Shown here in pieces: positions 21,977-36,350 of a DNA stretch of 64,000 nt (positions are counted from its first letter, which is position 1; the number at the start of each line of letters is the position of its first letter). Both the position numbers and the translations under genes were made by a program. The DNA comes from Epiperipatus broadwayi. Lineage: Eukaryota; Onychophora; Udeonychophora; Euonychophora; Peripatidae. The notes beneath the pieces were generated by a model. That model ran no database searches. It was given only the letters and a program-made list of their open reading frames with translations, and was not told the DNA's origin. The DNA is taken from positions 10,268,579 to 10,332,578 of the forward strand of contig JAQFVV010000013.1 of the NCBI GenBank assembly GCA_028023455.1. Reading direction: 5' to 3'.

Positions 21977-24900
21977 GTATCTAAAAAAACAAATGCATCA
22001 TTCTGATTACTGTTACAATGATTATTCTATTAAAACTAATCAACTTTATAGTTTGATTACCGAGCTATAATATATGTATAAAAACATGAAATGGTAAAAA
22101 ATCAAGTCAGATGTCACATGACCTAATATTAATAAAGCTTGTTATTACAAATGTTATATATATATAGCTCGCAAAACAAGCTCTTAACATGCTTTGAGAA
22201 TATCCTCAATCCCAGACCAGTTTCTGTATCTAGCATCATCAGTGAGGTGCCAGGATCTGTTACATTCTAAAATATCTTACATTTACACTTTTATAATTGA
22301 CATAGTTGTGAATATGGTGAAATGATGAACTATGTGACTTCAGTTATACATTATCCAATAAAAATGTAAACAAACAAATATATAAATAAACAAAAACATT
22401 CAAATTTGTAAATTTAATACATTTTATGATATGGAGTGCCATACATGATCATGTTTAAAAAATAATTAAAATTTGTAGATATATTTTACAATATTTCTCA
22501 AACTATTATATTTATTAAAAATATTTCTTCAGATTATGGTGAAAGCACATACTTTTTATTCTTCCTTCATTTTTCTTTCCAAATTTGATTTTGCATAACA
22601 AAATATTTTCTAAGCATAATGCCAAAAGTTTTTTCAAAATTTTAGAACATACTAAAAGTTGATTACTGACTTAAAAACATCACAACAATTAGAGAGATTC
22701 TAATTTCTTGTTAAATAAAATTATTATCATGCTTTTATAAGAAAAAAAAGTTATTAAAGAAAAACAATATTGTTCAGAGTGTATTTAATAGTGTTGAAAG
22801 TCAGATATTTCACTATAATTTTATTTTAAAAATAAGACTGCTTTTACTTACTTTTATTATTTCAATAAAATATATGTAATAATTACATTACTTTAATATT
22901 TTGTTAACATTATAATATTAATTTATATATGCATATTATATGTATTAAAAAGCATCTACATTATATATATTGTGCCATTACAATTTGGTCACTAGCTAAA
23001 TTTGTAGTAATGTGCATGAAAGAAAATATGGAGTGAAAATCATCATCACATTTTTATATAGTAAGGGAAGCTATAGGGCATCCAAGTTTAAACCCTATAG
23101 GATCAAGTTCCTAAAGCCTAAGACAGAACAAGAGGTGGGGCAACAGTTATGTTCTTTAGTTGTTTGTGTGTTGATAAAACTCAAAAGAGTAGTACACACC
23201 TTTTGTTATTCAATAATTAATTTTTAAAAATAGGAATATAACACTTATAGGCATTTGTCTGTAGACAAAGATATATAGTTGTCATTTTATATTTCAAATA
23301 TTAACTTTCTTTAAAACTATTCTGCACTTGCTAGATTAATTCTGCTATTTTTATTATTATCTATTTCTGTTTTGCTTTCTATGATTGTAATTTGGGTTTA
23401 AAATAAGGATTTAATAATAAAAGTATAATTCAGAAGATAGATATTAAAGGTGTTTTTATAAATGATTTGGATGATAGAGTGTGTGTGTACACTGCATAAA
23501 TAAATCTGCATTTATTGCATATTGAAAAAGAAAAAAAAGAAAAGTTAAATCTGTTAAATTATTTTTTTTACGCAACAATTTTGTGGTATAAAGATTGGTT
23601 GTTTTATTTGTTGGAGCTTAGATGATGTGAGAAATATAGCTTTAAAATCTTCCCATCAGCTTGACCAAGGAAAGAAGCTCAATTTTTCAGGTGTGACATT
23701 TTGTGACAGAGATGTAAACAAAAAGGATTAAGCCAATTTTTTCTTCAAAACAAAAGTTTGTCTGAAAATCATGGTCATGTGAATTTTCATATGTTTCTAC
23801 AGAAAGTCACACTATGAATCTAATTAAATAAGTTGGTTGAAATTAGAAGAGAAAATAAGGTATAAAACCAGTCTGAAAAATCAGTTGAAAAAAAGGTTTT
23901 TAAATATTGAAACTAGGAAAAGACAAGTGTTTAATTCTGCCTGATATCAATTTAAAATCATTTTTTATATGAAATGGCAGGTTAAAAAATATAAAAAAAT
24001 GAAATGGCAGGTTAAAAAATATATATATTTCATCTTGCTGACCTGCCATCAGACAACACATCTTGTAGAAAATAAATTGTCTAAGTTAACAGTGTTCTGC
24101 ATCTCATGATTGATTCAGAAGAATAATATTTAATGTGGCTGACTGCTCATCTATATTTTAAGTAAAAGAAAACATTCACCTGCATTTGAAAGCTGAAGGA
24201 AAGTAATTAATCTACTGATAATTATTAAATCAGCTAGTTCAGTTATTCCAGTGACTGAATTTAAACCCAAGATAAATTATAAAGGTGAGTACAATTGATA
24301 TACTCCATCTATTAGAAAAATTATGTTTAACAGGAAGGGAAGAAACAGTTTCAGTGCCAAATGGTTCCCACTAAAGCAAATAACATCATCACCATCATCA
24401 CCATAAAATAATTAGAAGCCTCAGGAAAAGAGACAGTTCAAATAAACTGTGGAAATTGTTTGCTGCAAAGGTATAGGCATTTAACAAGCTAAGTTTGAAC
24501 TCTTGGAAGCCTCCACAAGATAAAAGGGACTGGTAATATGAATTTTCATTATATATTTTCTTTTTGTTATGTCAGAGACTATTGGTAAAAATTTTAGCAA
24601 TAAATTTTATATTTTCTAATCTCAGAACTTTAAAACAACCAGAATCAAGTTAAACCAAAGATTTCTTCAATAATAATAGCTATAACCATAAGCTTCATTA
24701 ATGATTTTATGTATGCTAAAATTATTATACCTGTACATGAATGAATTTTCTTTTCTAAAAAGGGTATGTTTGTCTATTAATCTAAAGTTATGAGATGTTA
24801 TTAATATGTAAAATATTTTTTTTTTATTATTTTTTTTTTTTATATTTTTTTTATAGGGGGGGGGAAAAAAAAAAAAAAAAAATATATTAACTTGTTACAT

Positions 24901-26604
24901 GTATATAATGGTGTGTGAATGTGAGAATAATAGATGTATATAGCATTAAGAATATTAGATTATGTTTTTTTTAGTTAATGAGTAGCAATCTCGATAGCAT
25001 AGAGGGTGAGAAAAGTAATTCAAAACTTGTTTCTGGAAATCTTTTTTCTTTTCGATTTAACTAACACTTTTCTACTTCATCATTCTACTCTATATGTTAA
25101 GTTTAGATGTATAAAGATCTAAAGTATGTGTGCACAAAGAGTGTTTATTTTTTTTATGAAATATTTTTTCTTATGGATAGAAAATCTTAGCAAATCTGTT
25201 ATCCAGTTTGATATACATTATATCTTTAATGGGAAAGGGGGGAAAACTTAAAATTAATTTTATGATTTCAAAATAGTCAATTATTGTTGTTATTATTATT
25301 ATTCATATAAATTTTCATGTTTATCTAGAAATTGTATGTATATGTTAGAAATACAGTAATAAATGTTAATTGGTTTTATTAAATGAGGCATATATTCTAT
25401 TAAGGTATTCTTTAGTAGTTGTGATCATTCATCATCAATGGTGACTATTAACTGTTTAAGTTCCAATTAGATATACTAAAATTAACCAATAGTTATGATT
25501 TTTTTAGAATTAAATTTTAGGTTAGGCTTGGTCCTAAAGCTGTGGTTGAAACCATTATCACTATCATCATCATCGTGTTTTAATTAATGAGCTAGATAAA
25601 TGTTTAAAGGCCATAAATAAATAGTGATTTCATGGTATTTACTGGACATTTGTAAGTCATTATAGTAACCACCATTCCATCATCTACATCATTCAAGGAT
25701 GAGTGAATTGCCATCCTAAATTAATAGTATAATACGAGCTAGTAAAACTTATAGAGATATTGAAACGCATTTATCATGTTAAGATCTAGGAGATGATTTC
25801 TGTCTGATGAATTTTATACACACCACTTTAGTTTAAGGATGTTTTGTGTTTACCTAAATGTTAGTGCATACAGTGATATGAGTCTAAAATCAAAATCCTC
25901 CATTTTTGTTAGAAATAAAGTACCAAAAATGGGTTCAAACTCAGTACATGTGAAAAGATTATAAAATATAACTTTGTCTAGGTTCAGATAGCCTAGTGAC
26001 ATGCTGCTAGACCATATTCACTTGTTATTCACTTAAATACACACTTGATATCAAACCAAGAGATAGAAGAGTGGGTAGGATTTACTGTTGGGTTTATTGA
26101 GAAAAGATTTTTACTGGGTTAACAATCTACTCATCCACTTTGACATGGTTTCATAAGTTATGATAGTTTATTCTTAATTGTTTATTTAAGATATGAAATG
26201 TTCCTACTTGTTTATTGAGGATACCATGGCTGCCTAACTAGGGTTTGAAATAGGCCAGATACCAGATAACTGAAATGACTAATCTCCAAGCATTATTGTT
26301 TCTAATTATTGATATTATGATATATTTAAAAATCTTAAGTAGAAATTGATGAATTAAGCCACCAATCTTTTGCTTGATAATTAATATTTTGATCATTCCA
26401 ACATTACAATTATTTATTTATAGTTACAACTGATTAATTTAAATTGTTCCAAGGATGAATATAATCTTATGAGACAAGCCATTCTGTCATTAATATTTAG
26501 GTTACAATGCCAGTCCCTCATTAATAATTTTACTTACAATGGTTTTAAGGACTACTTATCTTTTGGATCTTTCATATAATATTTATTTCATATTTTATTA
26601 AGTT

Positions 26605-26608
<4 letters not shown>
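21977..26608. other. Mostly unique AT-rich DNA without recognisable gene
   Basis: No frame of coding character. Small features only: a two-copy 31-bp repeat at 23968-24021 (ATGAAATGGCAGGTTAAAAA twice), a homopolymer cluster near 24815-24882, and ATC-rich simple sequence near 24386 and 25560. The 22180-22265 stretch is GC-richer and contains CCCAGACCAGTTTCTG and CATCAGTGAGG, which recall family F, so it may be an old fragment of it. Confidence 0.5.
24815..24882. repeat. T-run / G9 / A18 homopolymer cluster
   Basis: A T-rich tract (24815-24854) is followed by nine G residues and about eighteen A residues. The T and A tracts can pair into a long hairpin around the G run. Confidence 0.9.

Positions 26609-26649
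<41 letters not shown>
26609..26649. repeat. (TA)n microsatellite
   Basis: About 20 TA units, directly followed by a short palindrome. Confidence 0.95.
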
Positions 26650-26652
<3 letters not shown>

Positions 26653-26676
26653 ACGATATATAAATATGTCGTTACA
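26649..26676. repeat. 28-bp near-palindrome TGTAACGA...TCGTTACA
   Basis: The left TGTAACGATATAT and right ATATGTCGTTACA are inverse with one mismatch. TGT...ACA termini recall LTR ends, but no second LTR was found. Confidence 0.7.
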
Positions 26677-26679
26677 TTA

Positions 26680-27120
26680 ATTTAAAATAAAAAACTTTTA
26701 AGTTCGCATATAAAAATAAGTGTATTAAAAATAAAAGTAAAAAAAAACTAAACGCTAAAATTAAAAACGTTTGTTATACGTATATATATTCGCACAGATG
26801 CTAAACTGTAAAAATATTTTTTTTAATAAATAAAAAAAGGTATTTGAATGTATTTTTTATAAAAAAAAGATTTATAAAAATATTTTAATAAAAAAATAAC
26901 GTAAGTTAAAATAAAAACAGGTATTAATTAATTCCTGAAATCTGTAAATGGAAGTGATTGTTTATTAATTATCTAAAAGCTGTTTAATTAAAAAAAGTCA
27001 GATGGAAAGTTAGATAAGAGAAGAAAGAGATTTTAGCTTGACCAATGGAAGCCAAATAAAGGCCCGGACCATAACGAAAAAACAGAACAGTGACGTTTTT
27101 GTTCATGGAATCCATAGGAG
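26680..27120. other. AT-rich stretch before promoter-like site
   Basis: Non-coding; A/T runs. Base composition becomes GC-richer from about 27040. Confidence 0.45.
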
Positions 27121-27123
27121 GAC

Positions 27124-27190
27124 TATAAAAAGAAAAAAATATTGAGTTCCAGTCAGTTTTTTCCAACTTGATTTGATGACAACGGTAAGA
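27124..27190 (+). promoter_or_regulatory. Possible RNA polymerase II core promoter (TATA plus Inr) and splice donor
   Basis: TATAAAA starts at 27124 and TCAGT at 27153. The A of the latter is 31 bp from the first T of TATA, the standard spacing for a TATA/Inr core. A donor-like CG|GTAAGA follows at 27183-27190, and a polypyrimidine tract (27197-27232) precedes a short open region. This could be the start of a host transcript or the promoter of a retroelement. No homology decides it. Confidence 0.3.
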
Positions 27191-27589
27191 TGCACTTGCC
27201 GTTCTCTCTCATTTTTTTTTGTTTGTTTTTTAAAAAAAAAATGAAATGAAAAGACTGTGATACCAGAATGGAACCAGCTAATGCTTCCTTCAGAACATTT
27301 TCTTCCAATGGAGACGCCGTGGGAATTGCCAACGGGAATTGAAAGCAGAGGCCTGGACTCCTCTACCGTAAGCAATAGAACTGAACAGTTGTTAAAATCA
27401 TAACATTAATTAAGAACTTTAAAGATTGATAAGTAAATTTAAATTTTATAAAAAGGAACTTTTCTCTGACTTATGTGTCAACTAAATTGATAATGTGAAA
27501 TTTTATGTATGTGTGCGTTTGATAAAAAAAATCATTTCCATTTATTATTTATTGTATTGATATTTATTGTTAAATTTTAAATGAGGAAA

Positions 27590-28760
27590 TTTCAGGTTGG
27601 GTATAGACGTTGCATAGATTCGTTAGCGGTTGATAATGTTGTGGTTTTCACATTCGATTAGAATAGATGTCAACGATATCACTGCAAGCATCTTACGATG
27701 AATGCTAATGGGATTTGAATATTCCCTATGCAAGTGACGTTTATCGATGACTTTGTGTTTTGATCGTTTGTGTTTAATTTGGAATGTTTTTGACCGTGGG
27801 ATCTGTGCAGCTGATCTGTACTCAACATTTTAAAACAAATTTTATAAAATTCATTTGTGCGAACGTATCTAAATGTTAAACTTAAGTCGGGCGTGAATGG
27901 CTATATAGATTTGTAAAGTTATATTAGGGGAGGGAAATCTTAGGTTATTCGTGTCGTTGTTGAATTGGGTCAATGGATTGGATATATTTGTGTAATTAGT
28001 AGATGTAGTATGACTTTCACTACGTGCAGAATCGCTGTATACACCACACCAACCCTTTGCCTATGGATGGGATTGTAAGTCGGCAAAAAGGATCGCGGTC
28101 CCTTCCTATGGAGTTTTTATTTTATTGTTCTTCTTGCTATACAGACGTCATATTCCTGTATTAGACAAGAGTCAATGTTTTCTCAAACTATATTGTTCAG
28201 ATGTCCATTCCTAACAGTATAGTATATTTGTGCTGTTGTATTTTCATGCTACATTGAATACATAAATGTATCAGATGGATTGATGCCAGTTTGACTGCGA
28301 ATTTTAGCCTAAGGTTAAATAGGGATAGAATGTTTTATTTTCAAATGCAGATCTATGTAGTCTATTCATACTTGACAATCTAAATAAAAAAAATTAAAAT
28401 CATTGAAATTTATGTAAATGTAAATTTAAAGAGTAATGAGAATATAAAAATCTAAAAATGTTAAACCTATTTCTCGAGTTTAGAATGATTTTATATGTGC
28501 GTAAATAAATATTTTATGTGTTAATTTCTGGCAGTGGCTTTTACTCTTTGATATTTAAGATATAAATTAAGATATAGATTTTTATCTCTGCGTCTCCACT
28601 GAGCTAGTGACTTGGGCTAACGATCGGAATATTTAAATAAAGTGGAATCTGAACAGCATGTATCTGCCTACTTTATAAATTTTTCTAGGCTCAAATGCCT
28701 AGATGGGCCCTGGTAGTTGCAGATATTGTTTTTGCGGTTAGATTCGATCTTCACTTTCAT
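27590..28760 (+). repeat. Modular repeat M, copy 1 (order A-B-L-C)
   Basis: Module A (27594-27865) starts GTTGGGTATAGACG. Module B (27878-28385) starts TTAAACTTAAGTCG. A short AT linker L (28388-28440) and module C (28490-28760, with TATCTGCCTACTTTATAAAT) follow. All four recur at 40172-41400 in the order B-A-L-C with clear identity. No coding frame and no recognised family. Base composition is less AT-rich than the surroundings. Confidence 0.82.
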
Positions 28761-28769
28761 TTCGATCAT

Positions 28770-30865
28770 TATAATATATATATTGTAACTGGATGAGGTG
28801 GGTGGGTGATATAAAAATTAAGTGGAGCTGGGGTGATGGAAAATCATCATCAACCCCAAATAAATACAAAATCAATAATTTGAAAAATTATCTATAAGTA
28901 ATTTATAAGTACATGAGATTAAGAGATCTCTGAGAACATTGAGAGATCAACCAGTTAACTCATAAGAGCAACTATAATAATTAATCATCAACCATATATC
29001 AAACAGCATTATACAGTAAAAGTAAGTATAAGAAAATATGAAGAGAAATAATCATCCATCATCATCATTGATGGGAATAAAATAAATCAGTACAATAAAT
29101 CAGCAGTCAATCTTGTGACTGGATTGGAAAATGGGTCTTCTTTAGAGCAGGCTACCTATTGAGCCTTTGCCAGGTTGGGCAATTATTTAAACATAACTTG
29201 GATGCACCAGCTTAGTGCCCATCCATTAAAATACACAATAATCAAAAATTAATCAATAATGCTGGGACATTAAAACATGCTGATCATCACCAATGCTCAG
29301 GCCACTTGTACTGGCCAACTATAAACTTAAATTTTTAATAAGAGTAAAGTAAAATAAAAAATAATAGTGCATGGGCTTTAAACAGTATCCTCTTATGCAC
29401 CAACCAGGAGGATGATTGATCATCTCTGGATGCCTCAAAGCACTAGGTACACCCCCCCATTTATATATTCATCCCATGCACCAATCTAGCTCAGAGAACA
29501 CAAGGTCTTTTACTGTATGTGACCAAGAGATGATGGAAGCAATTTTAACACTTAAATAAGTTTATTAATAACAAAAAAAATTGAAATTAAGGTCCATTTC
29601 TGATTTTGATTACAATCAAATGATTACATTGCAATTTACATAATTGCTATTCAAAATTTAAATTGTCCCTTTAATTTACAAAATTACAAGTTACAATTCA
29701 TGTTATTACTATGGTTTACATATATATGTGCACAAATGCACACTTTATAATCTACAATTAATATTTAAAAAAAAGAATTGACATTTAATCAAAAAAAATA
29801 TTAAAAATTTACATATATGAGTGTGCGTGTATATACGCACACTGATTTTTATCTATTTCAATTTGTTACAATAATATACTTTTTCACAATTAACCCATTT
29901 GGAAAACACATAAATGCCACACACATATGTGTGTATAAACAAAATATATAATTTAAAATTAGTTTCAATTTAAAAGTTCTCTTTTTTTTTCTTAAAAAAA
30001 AGTATAATCAATTTTTGACAGGTATTTGTTGATTAATTATCAAAGTCTCTAAATATAAAATGTCTCTCTTTTTTTTCTTAATAAACAAAAAATAAAATCG
30101 TTTTATATATCTGTCACTTCATGCCAAAGAAACCATTTAAAATTTCATTATTATATATGTAACTGCTATTAGATTCCAACTCAAGCAAAAGTTATTTGTT
30201 TGTATTAACTTTAAGTTATTAATATATGATTTTAAAAGTCATTTTAAGAAATATTAAAATAAAATTACTCACTGTATATCACCAATTTCTCCAAGCTTTC
30301 TCTTGGCAAGCTTGGTTTTTGGTCCAGCAGAAAAATATAATTTCAGGTTTGTTGTCATCATCAGGTAAAAGTATATAATTCCAGTAATTTGTTGGCATAC
30401 CATGAGATTTCTTTTGTAGTCCAAGAAATTGTCAAGCTGTCTTCTAGAACATATTTAAGCAGCTAGTTGATCCATTTGAAGTGACCCTGGCCTCAAGAAT
30501 CAAAAGTCTGCAGTAAATTATAGGGCAGCTATATTAATTTATGGTAGATGGACTGCTAACTCTACAGTCAGCTAAAACCAATTGCTGCAAACTTCAACAA
30601 GCTGTAACAAAATATTATAACCAACTTTGCAGACTGCCCTCTTAAAAATCATTATCCAGACTGGCTGATACTTTTTATCAGCTCTTTTTATAAAATCATC
30701 TGAGGTGTCATAACAACACCTTGATTAAAAACAGAATTTTATTTTTATCTCTCTAATCCCTTGGAATCTATATACATGTTTTTACTTAGGGGATTTTTAA
30801 TAGATAAAAAAATTGTTTAATTAATTAAAAAATTCCAAAAGTAAGTATGATGTTTTTACATTTCA
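28770..30865. other. Non-coding DNA, partly GC-richer, unidentified repeats possible
   Basis: 28790-29530 and 30290-30720 are more balanced in composition and lack coding frames. They look like old mobile-element sequence, but I found no terminal repeats, TSD or second copy in the window. Several CATCATCA-type short runs occur. Confidence 0.4.
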
Positions 30866-31047
<182 letters not shown>

Positions 31048-31059
31048 TTTATTCAGACC

Positions 31060-34000
31060 TTTTAAAAGGTTGATTTATAAAACAATATTTTAAATCAGAG
31101 TTATTATTTTTTTATTTTTATTTCAGCAAATGTAGAAAATATCTACTATAATTTTTGTCTGTGTTTATTTCTACTTTTCCTTTATTTTACATATATATAT
31201 ATATGCACATACACTATATTAATATATGCTATGTAAGCCAACTGGTTACAATATATATATGCATGTGTTGTAAAGTGTACCAGTTGCAGTTCAATAAACA
31301 GTATATATTCTATTTTAATCAAAGTTTATCAACAAAATGTGAGCCATTACATGCTGCATATATTTGTACTTGAAGGGATTTGGAACAAAATATTTTGTGG
31401 TTCAATTTTATCTTATTTAAAATCATTAGTAGTATTGTACCATTTTTATAAAAGACATCTTTTATTGTCACATGACAAATCTTTTTCTGATACAAAATTA
31501 GTAATAAAATTTATTTTTGTAAGTCTAACCCTAAGTGCTCTGTATCTCCAATACCCAACTTTAGATGGGTTGGAATAGATATTCTGTGGATTTTAATACA
31601 TTCAAATGTTTTTGCAGCAATCAAAATAAGATAAATCATTATTAAAAGTAAGAACAAGTGGAGGGATTTACAGTGTTTTTTCAACAAAATAACAGTTTTA
31701 TATAATAAATCTATTAATATAAAATATCGAAAAGCAATGTTGGCAAAGGGAATAATAAAATCCTCAGGAATTGATAGTAATATGAAGATAATATTATTTT
31801 ATTTTGAACAACAATATGTAGATTTATGCAATGAAATTTATAAAGAGCATAGTAAATTTTTTATTAGAATAATGCAAAATTTATCACGAGCACAGCAATC
31901 CTTTAAAACATTATATGCATTACAAGACCATGAGCAGATTGTAAAAAACCATAAAATATTTCATCAGCAATAAAATATTTAAAGACAATAAAGTACGTTT
32001 GAGCATAAATATTTTATATTTGTATAATAAAGTAAAATATTTCCTTAATACAGTATCTTATCAACACATTTAATATAAGATAAATTTCTGGAAAATGCTA
32101 TCTTTCTATTCCATAATTTTATAAATGTTAAACATTCCATTCATTTCAAAATTGCATTATAATGATAATTTTCATGAATGTCATTTTAAATTATGAAGAA
32201 ATAATAACAATAGAATTTACTTTTTTAACAAAGCAAATGAATTTATACTTTCACTGTTATTATTCCACAGCTGCTTTTATCATTTAAAACATCCTGCAAG
32301 TTTAGAAAAAAGTTCTAATTTGACTATATAATCAAATTAAGCTTAATGAGAATATTTGTATATAATAATGAAGTCTAGCATTGCCAAATATGCAGTTTAT
32401 AATTCATTGTAGAATAAGGTGTAATAAACTTAGCTTAAAATTATGCAATGTTATGGTTTAAAATATTTTTTTTAAATTTAATATGAATTAAAAACAAGCA
32501 ATTGAATATTATAAAAGTTTAAGCAATGTAATTATGTCTTCTGTAAAATTTCCTGTTGTCGCAAAGCACTATAACAGTATATAACTTCCTTCCATAATTG
32601 TGTGTTATTGTAGTTTTCTGAATGGTGTATACAATGAGGAGATTCTGTAAAGTGATAGATGTGTCAAAGATAGAGGTCAAACAGATAATTATTCTAGCCA
32701 TTCATGGTATAAATTAATAAAATAAGCAATTATAAAAATTAACATGTGGTGAGATGATGAAAAAAATAATGTAGTGACTAGATACATGTCAGTTACTTAA
32801 ATATGGTAAGTCAATTGATAAATGTCTAAATTAATAATTGGCAAGGGTGTTAATTACTAATTAATTTATGCATCCTAAACTATTGCCAAGTTGAATATTC
32901 TAAAAATAACTTTTTTAATTGGACTGTCTGGAAATTTCAATAAAATAATAAATTAATATTATATCGTTTTATTATCTCATACATTTATATCTTATTTATA
33001 ATTGAAAATATTATATTCCCATAAATAATGCATTTATTTAAATATATATATATTCAGAAAATTAATTTTAATACAATATTTTTAAAACATTTTTATAAAC
33101 AAAACATTAAACAATAAAATTGATTTAAATATTTTTTCTCTTTAAAATTTTAGTTTTAAATTGGGATAGATTAATTTAAAGTTATTTGCTACATAAGATT
33201 AGAACTATTATTAAGCTAGCAATTAAAACTATATTTTTAAAATGAGTTTAACAAATTGATTATATTAATAAAAATCAACAAAACATTACTGAAATTATTT
33301 AAGTGTTAATTTTATAATGACTTAATAAATGTGTAATGACTACATTAAGAGTATAATTATATCTTAACTCTACAATATGTTAAGAATAGTTTATACATTA
33401 AAATACTGACTTTATGGTTTTATAAGACCTACAAGTATAAAATAAATTTACCTAAGTTAAAATTACTTAAATTTATTTACTTAAAAATATCATAAATAAT
33501 ATTTTATAACATTATTTATAAAGCAATAGAATAACTTATTAAATAATTCATTAGAGAATTTATTCAATTGAAAATAAACTATGTACATTTTTTAAAGATA
33601 TATTAGCAAAATATCTAACTTAAAGCTCTAAATAGTGGAAGGAGAGATAAAAAATTAATGAAAGATTTGGAGGAAGAAGTTCTGTAAATAAATACATAAC
33701 TTTAATTATGTATACAAGATTACCTATTGCAGTGTAAGTTATATTTTTGTGAAGATCACAATGAAGAAATATGCTATATTTCATGATCATCAACAATTTA
33801 CAATCATCTGGACTAAGAGTTGTATTACCTAGTAACTCCATGTACAATTCGAATATATCAGATAGATTCCTTGAGTAACACTTTCATTTAAAAAGCCTTT
33901 ATTTGATGAAGTAATACTCTCACACTATTATATCCTAATTCTTTTCTGATAACATTCCAACATAATTTCAGATCAGAGCAAAAGACTTACTATATACAAT

Positions 34001-35450
34001 ATTTTGACAGCATAAAGTATTCAATTTTATAAGCCATTTTTAGGGAAGTGTAAAAAATGATATGCAATTCTTAAATCACCTTATATATAATTTTGTACAG
34101 ATTTGAACAATCTCAAACATAACAGTATTAATTATAGTTTTTGAGTTATAACATTTTTTTCAAATATTTCAATTTTTTTATCTAGAAAAAATATTACAAA
34201 TTTATGTACAGTATTATTAGAATAAATTGATAAATGGACTGAAGTATATACAATTATAATTATTATAGTTTTACTTTTATACTAAAAATCATTATTTTTA
34301 TGCAAAACTACTTTTAATTATAGAAATGAAAATTACATTTGTGTTATAATTTTAATTACATTTTAAAATATTAGTTTGTAAAAAAAAGGCCAAATAATTT
34401 TGTCACCCAGTATTCATATGTATGTGCATGTGAATAAATGAAGCTAGTTCAATTAAGTACTATGCTTTGTTTTTTTATAAATCTCATTATTAAAACAAAT
34501 ATTTGAAATTAAATTATTTAATATTTATTTTTTTAAGAAAGAAAGATCTCTAAGCATATGTAAGAAAGACTATGTCAGAGACTATGTTGGATGATTGAAG
34601 AATTTTCATTTTCAGAAAGTGTAGAATATGTTTAAAATATTTAAAATGTTTTTAATTTTAAAACTACTCTACCTTAATATACAATTTATGAATATATTTT
34701 TTTAGTTTATGATAATTATTCTATTTTCTAGTTTTATTGTTTTTTATGGTATGTTGTTTTTAAGAATCACTTAATATTTTATAATTTTTATTATGTATTA
34801 TGTAGTTATTGTAAAAATTGCCTCTTCAATAGATGCATAAAAATGAATATGACATTTTAGCAGAAAATAGGTTAAATAAAATTAACACAAACATTAGATT
34901 AATGTTTTAAGTAACAAACAATTTATTAAAAATATTTGATTAATAAAAAAAATACCCATGATTATGTACACACATAAAGAGAAAAACTAATTTATAAAAT
35001 GTTGCAATGACAAGCCCTCATTAACCAATTTCATCTGCCATATATTTCAGACAATTTTTTAAATATTAATATTACTATCATATTATATATTTCACATTTA
35101 TTTAAAGAAATATTAAACCCTAAACAAATTAATAAATACAAGCTCCAACAAATTACATCAATATACAACAATCTACTAGAAAATAAGAGTAAAATAAATT
35201 TAAAAAAATATGTGGAAAAGATAAAAGTTCAGACCCAAAAGCATTTATGTATGTATGTATGTATATATTATAACACTAGTGACACATATATGTATAAAAT
35301 GCACATATATAGCATTCCAGGTTTCATAATTTGAAGAAAAGAATTTTGTTAAGCAGCTTTTAAAATGCAAATCTTATAAAAATAAAAAAAAAAGATTGCA
35401 TTATTTTTTAAAGTGAATGGGATAGGGAAAGATTTAAAACTTATTTTTTC
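31060..35450. other. Unique AT-rich DNA without recognisable gene
   Basis: Very AT-rich. Open frames of 60-80 codons here (for example 31737-31973) have no recognisable domain and their composition is that expected by chance. A short (TATG)n run lies near 35248-35265. Confidence 0.55.
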
Positions 35451-35454
35451 TCTC

Positions 35455-36350
35455 TTTTTTAAAAAACTTTTCCTGGAGACACCAGATGAGTCTGTCATTT
35501 TCACGGTTGAGCCCACAGACACTCCTCCACCATTCAAAAGCAAGTGGATCACTGACATATGGACCCACATCAAAAAATTTGCAAACCCAACACTTCAAAC
35601 ATTACAAAACAAAACAACTTATTGGGAGATATACAAGCTGATTTACCCCAGCCAAGTACCTCTCCAAGCAGAGCTTGGCATGAACAACAAACTGCTAATT
35701 AAAAAGGCCAAGAGATGGTATTTGGAACCTCAACACATAGACTTCCTTATAAATCTGAATCTCACCTCTCTGCCCACTAACCACTTCTTTGTGCGCAAGA
35801 GGGAATTCTCACACCTCAACACCCTTTACCAAATCTGCTCATCAAATGAAAAAACTATTCAGCATGTATTACTCACCTGCCCTTATCTCAGTCAGATCCA
35901 GCACCTTATCTATGAAGAGAACACAACCAACACCCAAAACATATCCATTAAGCATGTCATCAAAACAGCACATTCTCCCTCATCAGATTGTCCATCTTCC
36001 TCACATTTGCAATCTGGCTTACCAGGTGTAAGCTCATTTTCATGGAAGGAAATCTTAATGCCTGCCAGACCTTCCTTGATCTACTCAGCAAGATAAAACA
36101 AAGAGATAAATTGTTGGCTCATGAATGAATTTTCAGAGACACCTGAACTAGTGTCTCTTTCCCAAGCAGATGAATGCTCATCTTGAGAAATTCAAAGCAT
36201 GCACACTTACACCATGATGCAGCCATCTAGTGCTACAATGTCAGCATAAGGTGACAAGATTACCTGCACTCTTTGATTTACTTAGCTAATGTAACATGAA
36301 AGTTGTTTGGAAAAAAATAAGTAAATAGGAAAAGTTAGAAATAAAGTTTT
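35455..36350 (+). pseudogene. LINE-A copy 4: ORF2 C-terminal domain and 3' UTR
   Basis: This is the best preserved LINE-A fragment. An open frame reads to 36096 through EPTDTPPPF, a TTYWEIYKLIYPS block and the KRWYLEPQHIDFLINLN block. The Cys/His cluster CSSNEKTIQHVLLTC follows (about 35836-35880). These correspond to the region after the RT of copies 1-3. The 5' part (EN and RT) is missing, the usual 5' truncation. Frame is then lost, but related sequence continues, and an AATAAAG signal lies at 36339. The terminal C-x(8)-H-x(5)-C-like cluster is typical of non-LTR ORF2 ends and is thought to bind nucleic acid. Confidence 0.82.

Noticed and set aside
26649-28790. 2.1-kb LTR starting TGTAACG
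   Set aside because: No second LTR, primer-binding site, matching end or TSD was found.
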